Origin: Gambelia wislizenii
Taxonomy: Eukaryota; Chordata; Lepidosauria; Squamata; Crotaphytidae
Reading direction: 5' to 3'
NCBI GenBank assembly: GCA_030847615.1
Contig: JAUMIR010000003.1
Coordinates: 342,130,256 to 342,194,255, forward strand
DNA: 64,000 nt
Part shown: positions 32,641 through 43,929 of the stretch, one piece after another
Layout: each line of letters begins with the position of its first letter
How positions within the stretch are numbered: the first letter of the stretch is position 1
Translations under genes and position numbers: made by a program
The notes under the pieces: generated by a model
Databases searched by the model: none
What the model was told of the DNA's origin: nothing
Seen by the model: only the letters and a program-made list of their open reading frames with translations

Positions 32641-33188
32641 CTCAGGCTCGGCCAAATTGATCACCAACAGTAGTCCACCCTGGCCTCACATCGGGAGGCA
32701 TGGAGATGCACTATCCACAATGCTGCAGCCTTATTTGAGAACTCACAACAAACAAGTCTTGAAGGGAAATGACAACGCAGAAAGAATCACAACCCAGAAA
32801 CATCACCCAAGGAGACCTTCTGCTGTACTTTCTGCAACCGGACTTGTTTATCTCGGATTGGCCTTTTTATTTAAATATTTTTATTGTTGTTTATATTACA
32901 TATGCTAATCCATATAAATAAATACATGCAATTAACATATATAAAAAACATTACAACATTACAATTATTGCTCATCAAAGTACTCGGCGTTTACAAAAAA
33001 AAAAAATTAGATTATTATACAATTATTTACATTAAATTTCAACTTTTACCACACTATCCTGGACTTCACCCTTACTAAATTTCCTATCTTCCGATTGGCC
33101 TTTTTAGTCATCAGTGCGCTTGCAGAAATGAGTCCTTGCAGGATGAGTCCTTCCTGAATCCTCGTTTGCGAAGAAAAGCCAGAGAGAA
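32641..33188 (+). mobile_element. 3' end of the unassigned LINE family, copy 2, split by L1
   Basis: It matches copies at 8530, 47925 and 50933 from ATCTCAGGCTCGGCC to the CGAAGAAAAGCCAGAGAGA end. It is split at 32870-33092 by an inverted L1 tail, and the host sequence GATTGGCCTTTTTA is duplicated at the junctions. The reading frame is broken. Confidence 0.75.
32870..33092 (-). mobile_element. L1 3' tail inserted in reverse
   Basis: On the minus strand the fragment ends CAATAAAAATATTTAAA, like the end of the L1 at 7369-9859. It is flanked by a perfect 14-bp duplication GATTGGCCTTTTTA (32856-32869 and 33093-33106). This is a heavily 5'-truncated L1 insertion. Confidence 0.8.
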
Positions 33189-33189
33189 T

Positions 33190-34944
33190 GTGCTTACATT
33201 CTAAGTTAATAGTAAAGATGGAATTTATTGGATCTGAGATTCTTGATGAAAGGATCCATGTTGTACCTCCCATGACTCATTGCAAGACAAAGCACAGAAA
33301 AACATGAAGAAGTAAAATTAATAATAAAATATACACAAAGCCATGCGTACATTTTAAAAATGTAAATAGCAAACATTTATACAATTGAAAAACAGTTTAA
33401 TCTAACTGAATAAAACATATAGAACCGAAATGTATGGCTGGATTATTAATGCAAATTCAGTAACAGAAAGGTTTCAACACAATAATATGGCAGGAATGTA
33501 GATGAAAGGAATATGAAGGAATGTGAATATACTTTTGGTGTGGCCCATTCGGTGGGCAGTTTAAACTTCCATTTGAAGTGGCTGCTTTCAGAAATTTGTT
33601 ATAAATTAAACACCTGGCTCAAAACTACAATTTAGTAAATAAAATTTCATCCTGGCACCTATTTATGCTATCAATTTTTTGAAATTAATTAGCCTGGGCA
33701 ACCTAGTGCATGGAAGACTGAAAGCAGGTGGGGGGAAAGGAAATGGCTTGGTTTTATATCATTTTAAAATGGCTTGGGTTTAACATGACAATTTGTTAAG
33801 CAATTAGTCCAATTTCTTAAACCCCTCTCGGGGGTTCTAAAATGTAAGTGGCTAAAATGGAAGGAGTGAAAACAGTGTTACCATGTGCGTGGGCAGTAAC
33901 TGTATTTCAGATTATTAGTAAAGGGTTTATAATCTCCATGGCATACATAACAATCATAAAACTACATGCATGGTTTTATCAGATACAACAGGAGATTACA
34001 TTTTTAATGTGTGATATGTACTTGAAATACAATTTGCCCACTCATTAAGCCTGTGCATATCATAACCATAACTGGGGTGAGGTGGGGGCTTTTTGGATTA
34101 CAAATCCCAGAATACCTCAATGAGTTGCCAAATTGGGCTGAGAAATTCTGGGAAATTAGCCCAAAAAGTAACTTTCCCAAGCTCTGATTATTAACAGTTC
34201 TCAGCAATGTGACAAATACATTAGCTCTCTGATTGTTACTGTGTCTATTTTGTTCTGTTGTAAAACAATTGTGTCTTATGCAGTAAGTAATAAAGACAGA
34301 TACTAGCATTACTTCTAAAAATAACAATATAACATTATAGTTATTTGTATGTTGTTATTCTTAATACTAATATTTTTCACAGTCAGTCTTCATTAGTTCA
34401 TCTGTAAACCACATTTTTACAAAGTATCAATTACAGTAAAAACAAAAGAGCTAATTTATTATACTGCTGAGAACTGTCCCATACAGTCATTAAGTAGTTT
34501 TTAAAAAAAACAATTGGTTTGTGGTCCCATTGGTTCTGTTGCAATGGTTTTACTGTCTTTCCAGTTTTACATCATTGTTTTATTGTATATTTTATTATTT
34601 TAATGGGATATGTTTATTTGGCTATTAAGCACCCTGGGATTATTAGTTCCAAAGAGTGACACACACATATTTTTAATTAAATGGACAGATGGACAGATGT
34701 CAGCAAAAGGTATTCTAATGCCATATTTAAAATTAAAATAATGCAATGTGAGCAGGCACCCATTATTTGTTTGGTGGATGTATGGTTGCAGCATGTCCCT
34801 GGCAGCCTCATTTTGCTGTATTGATTTGCCCAGTGACTGAACCATAGTAATTTTTGAGGATAAAATGTAAAATCACATCCTAGTTGGGAAAGACCATGTT
34901 CCGATGCGAGCATTGCCCATTAAGAGATTGAGAAATTCCAGATA
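33190..34944. other. No recognised gene; scattered old repeat-like sequence
   Basis: Short frames only. The stretch 34040-34190 contains the ACAAATCCCAGAATACC motif common to amniote DNA transposon remnants. The stretch 34540-34640 resembles a T-rich LINE 3' UTR. Nothing is firm. Confidence 0.3.
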
Positions 34945-34946
34945 TG

Positions 34947-35563
34947 AGAGCCAGTGTGGTGTACTGTTCAGAGTGTTGAACTAAGACTCTAGGAGACCAG
35001 GATTCAAATCCCTGTTCAGCCATGGAAACCCCTGGGTGTGACATGTTAGCACACTGGAGACTCTGCATGTTAAGAGTTCCAGGCAGCAAAAAAGTTTTAT
35101 CAGAGTGCCCATCATCCAGGTGAAGAAAATAAAGCAAACAGACACAAATGTAGTGTCTAATTCTACTTGTCTTCACTGGAACATATAGAAAATATATACA
35201 GTGTCACAAAGAAGCCTCTCCGCAAACTATATTTCTCAGACATCAGGAAAACACAGTTCTGGTACTGCATAGACCCAGAACAACATACAACTGAATACAA
35301 AGTCACATTGCATTTCCAATAACATACTTCATACAGAGACATACAGTTCCCATGTAGATTACATTCCTCAAGACAGACAGTGTCTCTGTCTCAAGGCTGC
35401 TTTCTCAGGCCTCTAAACCATAACACAGGCCAACTGCAGATTGCTTTCACCAATAGCCCCCCTGTAGGCCAATATGTTAAACCTCATGTTCTTTTGCTCT
35501 TTGCAGCATAAATTTATCAGATTGCAAATCCCATAATCCTGACAGGGTGACCTGCAAGTCCTA
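34947..35563 (+). mobile_element. tRNA-derived SINE interrupted by a solo LTR
   Basis: The left part has a pol III A-box-like segment (TGGTGTACTGTTCAG) and a B-box-like segment (GATTCAAATCC) followed by CCCTGGGTG. After the LTR (35039-35544) the SINE resumes with GGGTGACCTGCAAGTC, as expected for the usual CTGGGTGACCTTGGGCAAGTC. The tail is lost against the MITE at 35564. Confidence 0.7.
35039..35544. mobile_element. Solo LTR with 5-bp target duplication
   Basis: The 506-bp segment begins TGACATG, ends CCTGACA, and is flanked by GGGTG on both sides (35034-35038 and 35545-35549). The TG/CA ends and a 5-bp duplication identify an LTR left after recombination. Its CCTGACA end resembles the U5 end of the copia LTR, but the rest is not obviously related. 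AATAAA at about 35128 and TATATA near 35198 do not fix its orientation. Confidence 0.75.
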
Positions 35564-36132
35564 GGACTTTATCAGACGCTGCCCTTAAAACATTCTTTTG
35601 CTGGCATAACCCTCCCCCCCCATTTTTATGCTGCAAAAGCACACTCCCCCTCCACACTTACCTCATTTCCCAGCAAAGGCAGCTCTGGCAATAAACAGGA
35701 AGTTAACAGAGCCCCATTCATTGCCTTACTTGAAATCCCATGAGACTTCATCACATGGGAAATTCAAAATTAGAAAAACAAAAATAAAGCTTTTAAAGTT
35801 GAAAAAAAGCACACACACACACTTTAAAAGACCCAAGTAACCCAGGGAGGGTAATAAAAAGAGCTAAACTTACCTGGATGTCCCAATCACACCTGGAAGT
35901 GTTTGCGCTGGACCGGCCATTGTCAGGGTAAGTATGAGAGTTAAATGGCCTGAGGTTTCACACGCTGGCAATGCCGGCACAAAGAGGGATCTATTGACAG
36001 CTTAAGCCAACAATTAAAAGCTATGGGTTTGGGTCTGTTTTTAACCCCAAAAGGGTGACCTCATCTGATCTGCATGCCCATTCACGGTTATGTGGTGTTT
36101 GTTGTGACACTGTATTTTGAATGTCTGATAAA
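35564..36132 (-). mobile_element. MITE, GGACTTTATCAGAC family, subfamily A, reversed
   Basis: It starts GGACTTTATCAGACG and shares internal blocks in reverse with 2701 and 37283 (TTCTTTTGCTGGCAT, TCACACCTGGAAGTG, GGGATCTATTGACAG). The right end reads TGTCTGATAAACC and is decayed. CTA lies to the left; no clean partner was found on the right. Confidence 0.7.
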
Positions 36133-36832
36133 CCATTATAAGAAAACACTGGTGCACTCCTGCATATTAGGACAACCAAATTGTATCACAGTGCATTGCT
36201 GAAGAGGACTGCTGATTGGTCGGATATGTGCACAGGGCAGAGCTTGCTAAGAAGTCAGATCCCAGAACCACTATGTTGGATTGTCGCCATAGCGATCGTC
36301 CACTCGGGTGATGAAACAGCCTTTCTTTCCTTCTTCTTCTTTTTTGTTATTTCAGCAGAAAACTGCTCTTCCGCACCTTGGAATTAGGGTGTTTTTTTTT
36401 TTTTTTAATACTGTTTGGTTGGGGCAGTTTGGGGAGTAAAGAACTGTAGTTCACTCATGCCCGCCATCTCAGTTCACTGGCATGCTTCCATGTGAACAGC
36501 AAACACAAAAAACTTCGCACACCAGCAACCTTGCCAAAAAATAGTTGAGACAGATGACAGCTCCTGCGAATTGGCGTATATGTGCACCAATCCACATTTT
36601 GTTCCCTCGTCTAGACCGGTCCTTATGTATTCCCTGTCCTTGACCTACACCCGAACTTTGCCTAGTGAATTTATGCAGCTGCCTCTGTAAGACTAGTGGT
36701 CCCATCTAATCTCTGGTCATCTTCTTTGAATGCTAACATCTCATAGAGGTTCTTCCTGGCTATGTGGCCTGAGAGTCTCATTATTTGTTTAATATTTGCT
36801 TCTTCTACAGATTTCTATTTCACCCTTCAACA
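36133..36832. other. No recognised gene or repeat
   Basis: A T run at 36393-36406 is the only low-complexity feature. No domain-bearing frame. Confidence 0.3.
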
Positions 36833-37133
36833 GGGTTGCCACCTGAAATAAGAGACATGGCTCCTGTCCCCTTTGATGGTTATGTAGACAAGGGAATTTC
36901 AGCAGTTGCTCCTTGCCTGACAGGCAACACCTACTAACATTAATAGAATCATAGAGGTGGAAGAGACCACAAGGGCCATCTAGTCCAACCCCCTGCCATG
37001 CAGGAAAAAACAATCAAAGCATTCTCAACAGATGGCCATCCAGCCTCTGCTTAAAAACCTCCAAATTCCCTCTCCTACAAAAGCATTAAAGGAATGGGAG
37101 CCCTGTCCCTTATTTGTCCTGGTAGCTCTACCC
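36833..37133. mobile_element. GGGTTGCC-ended DNA transposon, broken by CR1
   Basis: The left end CAGGGTTGCCACCTGAAATA and right end CCTTATTTGTCCTGGTAGC are inverted relatives of the element at 23843-24264. A CR1 3' tail on the minus strand occupies 36942-37068. Confidence 0.6.
36942..37068 (-). mobile_element. CR1 3' end
   Basis: It begins at the CR1 terminus (AATAGAATCATAGAGGTGG) and extends through the 3' UTR (CATCTAGTCCAACCCCC) to the last codons of ORF2. It is nested in the GGGTTGCC element. Confidence 0.8.
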
Positions 37134-37282
37134 GCCAACAGCATTCCCAGGGTGGCTTACCCAATTCTTAACCCAATAACAGAAATTAAAATTCTTACAA
37201 ATACACTCACCTCAGTTATCTTTCTCTGAGGCTGCCAGTGATTAAAACTGGGATTTCTTTTGCATACAAAGTAAGTGGTCTA

Positions 37283-37870
37283 GGACTTTATCAGACAAGG
37301 CAAATAATGTGTCACCAGAAAGGCAAAAGATGCCTAATGATCGCAAAAGGGCATGCATACCACACAATGTCACCCTTTTGCGATCATGTCCAGTTAAAAA
37401 ATTGTACTTTTTATTGACAGCTCAAGCCATCAATTGATCCCTGTGGTGCTTTTGTGCCAACATTGCTGGCATTTGAAACTTTGTGACATTCTACTCATGT
37501 GAATGCAGCGTAAATGGTTGGTCCAGCAAGAACACTTCTGGGTGAGATTGCGATATCCAAGTAGGTGACACACTTTTTATGACCCTTCCCAGTTTACTTG
37601 GAAGATTTTAAGTGTGTTTCTATGCTTTTTGAAACGTTTTGAATGTTCTTTTTGTTTTTATTTTTGAATTTCCCATGCTAAGTATTCTCACAAGAATCCA
37701 AGGGATTTCAAATGAGGAAGTGAATGGATTTCCATCCTTATTCATTGCCGGGAAACTTTTTGCTGGGATTACGGGTAAGTGTGGCATGGGGAGTTCTTTT
37801 GCCAGCATAAAAATGGCAAAGTTATGCCAGCAAAAGAACAGCGTTTAGGGGTGGTGGTCTGATAAAGTCC
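37283..37870 (+). mobile_element. MITE, GGACTTTATCAGAC family, subfamily A, with CTA duplication
   Basis: Perfect 14-nt ends GGACTTTATCAGAC and GTCTGATAAAGTCC (plus strand, one base C added at the junction) lie between CTA copies at 37280-37282 and 37871-37873. The body is colinear with 2701-3267. It is the best-preserved member of the subfamily here. Confidence 0.85.
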
Positions 37871-37873
37871 CTA

Positions 37874-39289
37874 GTATTCACCTGTGGATTATCAACAGGA
37901 GCTCTACATTTTATACAGAGGGAATTTTAATTTTTTTTCTTGGAATTCTCTGGTGATGTCATGCAGCATTTTAAAGTGAACCAACCAGATTTCCACTTCT
38001 CTGTCTAATACAGCATGTAACTCAGAACATTGTTAACCTTCCGTTTTTTCTCTGGCTTTTTTTTTTTTTTTGGTGGCGGGGTAAATTCTTGGCTCTAAAA
38101 AGTACCAAAAATACTTAGCAAAAACACATATTTTTCAATTATAATGTATGCAAAATTCTTTTTTATGAAATATACATTAACAATGAAGATCAAAGTGCAT
38201 GTTACATTAAACATACAGTGTACAGTTAAATTCCACCTTTTAAAAAAAATCCTCTTAAGTAAGCAATTGTCACGTTAGTCTGGATCTGGGCCAGCGCAGG
38301 CAGGTGGAAGAGGTTTAAGCCTTCCCTCATCTGGTTTTTATCTGCACATTCATCTCCCTGAAAAGAGGGATTTAAAAAGAGGGAAGGAAACTTCCACAGG
38401 CAGTAAAAACCAACTTTTGGGGTGTGTGTGGAGGAGTTAAACTTTTCCCATCAGTGCATGCTAGTCCAGATCCAGACTGGAACTGTACATACTTACTTTA
38501 GAGTAAAAATATGACTTTCAGATGTGTGATTGGTGCTTAATGTAGTGTGTAGTTTGACCCAAAGTTTCATGCACTAATGGGGCATACTTACGAATGAGCA
38601 CATGTGAAACTGATACAGGTCAGGAGTAGACCTGTCTTTCTCTGCTTTGGGGTATTTCAGTGAGAAACTTTAAAATGCTGAAATGGGGGAACATTTCCCT
38701 AAGATTTAAAGTCTGAATGTTCAACTTCTTCTGATACCTCTTCATTCTTATCATTTTTTTATATCTATACCCTAATTTATCTTTGCTCTTTCTACAGTAC
38801 TTTGAATGATATCTTTGAATATTAGCCCAACCAGTTTTTTTTTTCATAATGTAAATCATTTACAAGAAAAATCTGGGAGCAGATATATGATTTCTGTTCC
38901 AACAGCAACATTATTTGGTAATTTTATTCATGTTATATAAGCCCTGAAAATCTTCCAATTATTTTTCAAAGTCCACAGAATTTGATCTTATAATTGTTCC
39001 TAAATGTGCAGCATTTCTTAGCTAATGCAGCACATTTGAGCTTTGGGATTTGCCCACTGAAGAGCTTTATGAATTTTGAAAGCTTACCTGGCAGGGGAGA
39101 TACCATGATCATGATGATGAATAGCTTCACTGACTGAATTGGTCCAATAAAAGTTTCTGCCTTGCAGGGCCAGCCCTACCATGAGGCACACTGAGGCAAC
39201 TCCTTCAGGCAAAAGATCTGGGATGTCAACAAAGGGCAACACATTTTAATTATTTGATTTGTTATGGTGTTGTTTTCACTGCTAGTAAA
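37874..39289. other. No recognised gene or repeat
   Basis: Homopolymer tracts at 38058 and 38827, but no coding signal. The stretch starting at about 39169 (GGCCAGCCCTACCATGAGGC) resembles a DNA-transposon end without a partner. Confidence 0.3.
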
Positions 39290-39349
39290 ATGCATAAGCT
39301 CCAACTGTCCCACTTTGGCAGGGGCAGTCCCGATTAATTCTCTTTCATT

Positions 39350-39670
39350 CCACTTTCTCAACTGCTTTTAAAATATCCTAGTTTTTCTCTCCTCTTCCTA
39401 CTTCCCCATTTCATCCTTCAATTGCTTCAGACTGAGTCCAAAGTGCAAAAGTAGTTTGCACTCAACTAACCCATTGAGGGAAGAGAAGAGGAAGGGGTGG
39501 AATCTTGCTCTTCCCAGTAGGTTCAGGCAAAAGCAAACTGATGCAGCATCTCCTAGTTTGTCTGTTCTTCCTCATTAAGAAGGAAGATTGCCACCTTGAT
39601 TGCACTCTGATGTTTCTTGACCGCATGTGTTCCAGTTTTCATCTGTGAAATGTTGGAAGGCATGGGAGAT
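39350..39670. repeat. Unclassified dispersed repeat, copy 2 of 2
   Basis: It is colinear with 11815-12165 through TTTTAAAATAT, AAAGTGCAAAAGTAGTTTG, GGCAAAAGCAAACTG and TTCCAGTTTTCATCTGTG. No terminal repeats or frame. Confidence 0.55.
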
Positions 39671-39950
39671 GTGCCAGAATAACTTGATTGGCCTAGAATA
39701 CTATGTACCTTGATTTTAGGAGACTGGGGCTCCATCCTGCACATGTCAGAACTGGCTAAGATGACACATGCCTTGATTATATCCCATTTAGACTACTGTA
39801 TCACACTCTGCATGGGTCTGCCTTTGGAAACTGTTTGGAAATTTCAGGGAGGTTGTATCCATGCTATACAGTTATTGCAGTTTTATTTCACTTTAGCTAT
39901 TATAGCTCCATCGTAGGGAATCCTAGGAACTGTAGTTTGGTGAGGGACAG

Positions 39951-40572
39951 AAGAGATTTTCACACGGGGCCAAAATGCCCTGTTACTGCCCCGCCATCTC
40001 CTCTCCCGTTCCTGCCATGGAATAAAGTAAATCTTTCATACACTCACCTTAATTCTGCAGCAGGAGCGGGCTCCCCCTCTCCTTGCTGGCCGGCCGTAAA
40101 TGCAGCCGTCGTAAGGCTGCTTTTATGACCGGCCGTCTGAAACGTTATCACATTATCACGTGATAACGCCGGACGGTAAATTTAAAAAATAAAACTCCCC
40201 CAAACATAAAATCAGTTCACCAAGCACAAAAACACTCTTTAAATCACATAATCAAAACAGGGAGGGTAAATTAAAGGGTGCCACTTACCTGGATGTCCAG
40301 ATCGTACCAGGAAGTGCTCAGAATGGACCTCCCCTCCGTGGCTGTCATTTCGGAACAGGAACGGGGCTCCTGTTCGCACACCTGTGATTGCGTTATAGCA
40401 ACAGAACGGGAGGTCTATTCACAATGAAAAATCATGATTACATTGTTCTGGAACAGTCACGGGAGTAGGATGGATGCAGGACAGAACGAGGTCAACGTCG
40501 TCCAAAAGGGAAAACCTTTCCCGACCATGTTCTGTTCCTGCCACGGGATATATAGCCTGTGTGAAAATCTCC
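39951..40572. mobile_element. MITE, GGAGATTTTCACAC variant, subfamily C
   Basis: The left end AGAGATTTTCACACGG and right end CTGTGTGAAAATCTCC are inverted. The interior (CCGTTCCTGCCATGGAATAAA, TACCAGGAAGTGCTC) is shared with 46520 and 55878. CpG density is high. The left flank has decayed, so no 3-bp duplication is claimed. Confidence 0.7.
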
Positions 40573-40575
40573 TTA

Positions 40576-41189
40576 GGGTCTGTCTATACAATTTTTTTAA
40601 AAAAAAACGGTTTTGGGGTAAAAAATACGAATAGGCAGTCATTCGTATGCATACGATCTGCCTACACAATTTTTACCCTCCCTCCAAACTCTGTATGATC
40701 CCCCTTCCCCAGCTGGCTGGAGTGAGCAACCCAAGTGGCAGTTTTAAATCTCCCGCCACTTTTTTTTAAATTTAAAAAGGTACCTGCTTTGCAGACAGTT
40801 GGTTTTCCCTATTTACAAAGTAAAATAATATATATATAAAATTCACAGACTTACCAGACTCTCACTTAGCCAGGAATCCAACATGGTGGGTGCTCCCAAT
40901 TCCCCTCCTTCTAGCCCCGCCCCCTCTACTCAGCTAGCCAATCAGATTACACTGCCTGTTTGTATGTGTGCGAACGGGGCGTATAGACCACCAGCCATTC
41001 GAACAGCTGTATGGATTTTATGCCGAGATCCGCTACTCCTTCTGAATGCCGAATCCATGTAGTTTACAGGGGATTCGCTAGCCCCCATTCTAAATCACAC
41101 ATATGAATCCAAATGGCCATGTGTATGGAAGAGCGATCTTCTGAACGGCATTTGTATTTATTTATTTATTTTACCATGTAGACGGGCCC
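40576..41189. mobile_element. MITE, GGGTCTGTCTATAC type, TTA duplication
   Basis: It starts GGGTCTGTCTATACAA, ends CATGTAGACGGGCCC, and has TTA on both sides (40573-40575 and 41190-41192). It begins immediately after another MITE's end, so it used the neighbour's flank as target. Interior contains ATTCGTATGCATACGAT, a short palindrome. Confidence 0.75.
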
Positions 41190-41278
41190 TTAGAATCCTC
41201 AGAACTGTAGCTCAGGGAATGGGCTATCACTTTCGAGCAGTGAATTATAAATATTTATTTATTAAATATATACTCTGG

Positions 41279-41487
41279 GCTTGTCTATATGGCGAAAATA
41301 CTCCTCACAGAATTCGAATTTAGACATAGTTTTATCTAAATGGGATCCTGCATCAATCTGCCACATTTGGAAGGAAGGAGCAAAAAACTCTCAATACTCA
41401 GGGAGAAAAGCCTTGCTGGCTTGTCCTGTATTTTTTAAAAAATAATGTGTGGGAATACACATTACTGCTCATGGAGGGACAAGAAAG
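41279..41487 (+). mobile_element. Left part of a GGGCTTGTCTATATGG MITE
   Basis: Homologous to the left end of 18216-18921 (GAATTCGAATTTAGAC, AAATGGGATCCTGCATCAATC). It is cut at about 41487, where another element's sequence begins. Confidence 0.6.
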
Positions 41488-41656
41488 GTACTACTTTTTA
41501 TTGGTGGAAGTTTCCATCAATAAAAAGTGGCAGAGGAAGAACAAACAAAGGACAGGAGGAGGACGTCATCATCTGAAACTGATCTCTGGAAGCGGGACAG
41601 CGCCATCCTCCTCCTGATCTCTATGGGTTGTTTTTTTTTACCCCATCTGAAAAAGT
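41488..41656. mobile_element. Right half of a GGACTTTTTCAGATGGGG MITE
   Basis: The end reads CCCCATCTGAAAAAGTCC and the interior (TCCATCAATAAAAAG, GGACAGGAGGAGGA) matches the palindrome at 1553-1873. The left terminus is missing. Confidence 0.6.
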
Positions 41657-41741
41657 CCAAAGTGGTATCCAACTGTTATAATTGTGCAGTGTGTATAAAC
41701 CATGACTCTCTCTATACAAGCCTGCCTGAGTTTTAAATGCC

Positions 41742-42172
41742 TTTGGAAAAGACTTTCTTAGGGTTCCACCACTGCCACAGAAAAGTTTGATGAGGGCATA
41801 TGAGAGGGACGTATTGGTGGCTGCTCCCAAGTAGTGGAACTCGCTCTCGTGGGAGGTTAGGTTGACCACCCATACACCTGTTTTCTTTTCACTTGTAAAC
41901 AAAGACCTTTTTATTTATATAGGCCTTTGGCTATTAAATGGTTGCTGCAGAAGAATATTTTGATGGGGGTGCTGTACGTATAGTCTCATCATTATGTTTT
42001 AAGTCTTTTAAAATGGTTTTAAATTAACACTTTAAAAAATAATAGCTAATTTAATTTTTAAAATTATTTTTATTACGATGAATGGGTTTTTAGTTGGTTG
42101 TATTCTGTTATAACCTGGATTGTGAGCCACCTTGGGACCCAAACTGAGAGAAAGGCAGGATAATCAATTCAT
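41742..42172 (+). mobile_element. L2/CR1-like LINE 3' end
   Basis: The order of a short coding-like block (GTAGTGGAACTCGCTCTCG), a T-rich 3' UTR and a closing GTGAGCCACCTTGGGACCC...AGGCAGGATAA is the familiar layout of reptile LINE 3' ends. A weaker relative lies at 50505-50850. Clade not determined. Confidence 0.5.
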
Positions 42173-42760
42173 TCATTAATTAACATTTGCTGCTCTCTCT
42201 CAGCAGCAGTTGGGCTGGTTCTGCCTCAAGGCAGAAGTTTTGTAGTGTCAGGAAAGGGCAGTAAATTGTTAGTTAATTGATTTATGATTTTATTTGCACT
42301 GTCAAAGATGGAGAGAGAGGCACTCCCAGCTCCCAGGATTCTTTCAAATTTTGGCAAAATTTGTGCTCCCCATCTAGCAGCAAAATATCTTCCACCAACC
42401 CTGCTTAGTTAGATGGGGGCTTCTCCTGATTTCTAGACTCCTCAGGGCAGGAATACCTTTGTCATTCTAAAACTAAAAATAAAATTGTAAAAAGTTTTGT
42501 CTTTGCTTAGTTTTTGCCAGTCTATCTTCTTCATTATGTCCTGTGACTCAGCAGTTCCAGTAACTCCTGCTGACTCAGTCTCAAGCTGCTTTGCAGAGGG
42601 GATGGATTCCAGCTAATGTGAAATTGCCAGAATATCTAATATCGCTGCATCTGTCACATCTTCCAGGCTTTAGTGACCTTTTCATTCCTGCTTGCTTTGG
42701 AATTGGGCCTTGCCTAAAATGGCAGATAACCAGCACAGTGCAGTGCTTAAATTAGTCCAA

Positions 42761-43929
42761 GGGCTTGTCTACACAGGATATTTACCACATCTTGCCTCTG
42801 TCATGGAGACATGCAGTCCAAATGATGCAGGGCTCTTGCCCTGTTTCACCCCCAGGAAGTCCAGATGATGCCTGAGGCAAAGCCCAGGAAACATGGGAGG
42901 AGGTGGCCCGGGTCCTGGATTGGCCAGATTTGGCACAGCAGGCTTGGGAGACAATACTTTTGGGGACTGAACCTCCAGAGGGTGTCAAGGGACCCAGAAA
43001 GTCAGTGGGCCAAAAGAGGAAGAGGAAGGAATCTGGTTCCGTGGCTGAGAGTTTTTGGAAAGTGCCCTGGTCCATGGGTTAGTGATATTAGGGTTAGTTT
43101 TCCAAAGACAAAAGGAGGTGAAAAGTCAAAATCTGCAGGATGTAAAAGGCACTGCCTATTATGTGAAGAACGTAATTGAAAATTTAGCTTTGAGTGAAAA
43201 AGAGAAATTGCCAAACTATCGCTGGAAAAAGTTTTGGCTGTGGTTTAGTGAGACAACCCCAGCAATAACATAAAATGATATTTTAAATAAATATTTTATT
43301 ATTATGATTGTATTTTTGTATTATTTTGTATTAATATTTTAAATTAATCTTTTATTGATTGTTTTTGTATAATTATAATGTGTAAATATAATGTGATTAT
43401 AGTGTGTTTAGATTAAGAGGAAAAATATATTAGTGTTGAGATAGATAGTTTTATTTTTGTATTAGTAAGAAAAGAGGAAAACAATTATTATTATTTTTGC
43501 GTTATTGTTACGGCCTTTTGCGGTCGGATGTATTTTTCAATAGAATGGTTTTATTCCAATAAAAAATTCCTACCCCCCCCCCAAATTCCTGAGGCAAACC
43601 CAGAGGGAAGCTTTGGCAAAGCCCTTTACAACAATGTAAATTAAACACCTGGGAAAACCCACATCATGTGGGAAAACCCGGATTGGACCAGCATGGGAAT
43701 GTAGGGTCCATACCTACACGCCAGCCTGTGTAGCTGTCTGCCACCACCAGTGGAGTTGCCCTGCAGACAGGACGGAGGCCCCAGCACATGATCAAAGCCT
43801 TGTGCATGTGTCTAGCCTTGATCATATGCTCAGGGCCTCCTTCCTGGCTTCAGAGGGAGCGACACATGACAGCAGTGGAGGCAGCCGCTGATATGAGCAA
43901 GTGTGTCCACGCAGTCTTCCTCCAATTTT
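42761..43929 (+). mobile_element. MITE, GGGCTTGTCTACACAGG family, with foreign insert
   Basis: The left end GGGCTTGTCTACACAGG is clear, and body sequence (AGTCCAAATGATGCAGGGC, CCAGGAAGTCCAGATGATG) matches other members. After an insert (42889-43587) the element resumes at CCTGAGGCAAACCCAG. The right end near 43900 is poorly preserved. Confidence 0.6.
42889..43587 (+). mobile_element. Unclassified insert with target-site duplication
   Basis: The host segment CCTGAGGCAAAGCCCAG (42871-42887) reappears as CCTGAGGCAAACCCAG at 43588, as expected for a retrotransposed insert. One frame from 42894 reads WEEVARVLDWPDLAQQAWE... to about 43080. A second frame continues as KGTAYYVKNVIENLALSEKE...FSETTPAIT to 43273, suggesting a broken coding 3' end with one frameshift. 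AT-rich sequence and a late AATAAA at 43557 follow. I do not recognise the protein. It might be a retrocopy of a gene or element 3' end. Confidence 0.45.

Larger units (their letters stand above)
39850..41235. mobile_element. Remnant palindromic element split by two MITEs
   Basis: The left part (about 39850-39945, GGAATCCTAGGAACTGTAGTT) and a right part (41191-41235, AGAATCCTCAGAACTGTAGCT) look like the two arms of the palindromic family seen at 18971. Between them lie the elements 39951-40572 and 40576-41189. Nesting is inferred from this pairing. Confidence 0.4.
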
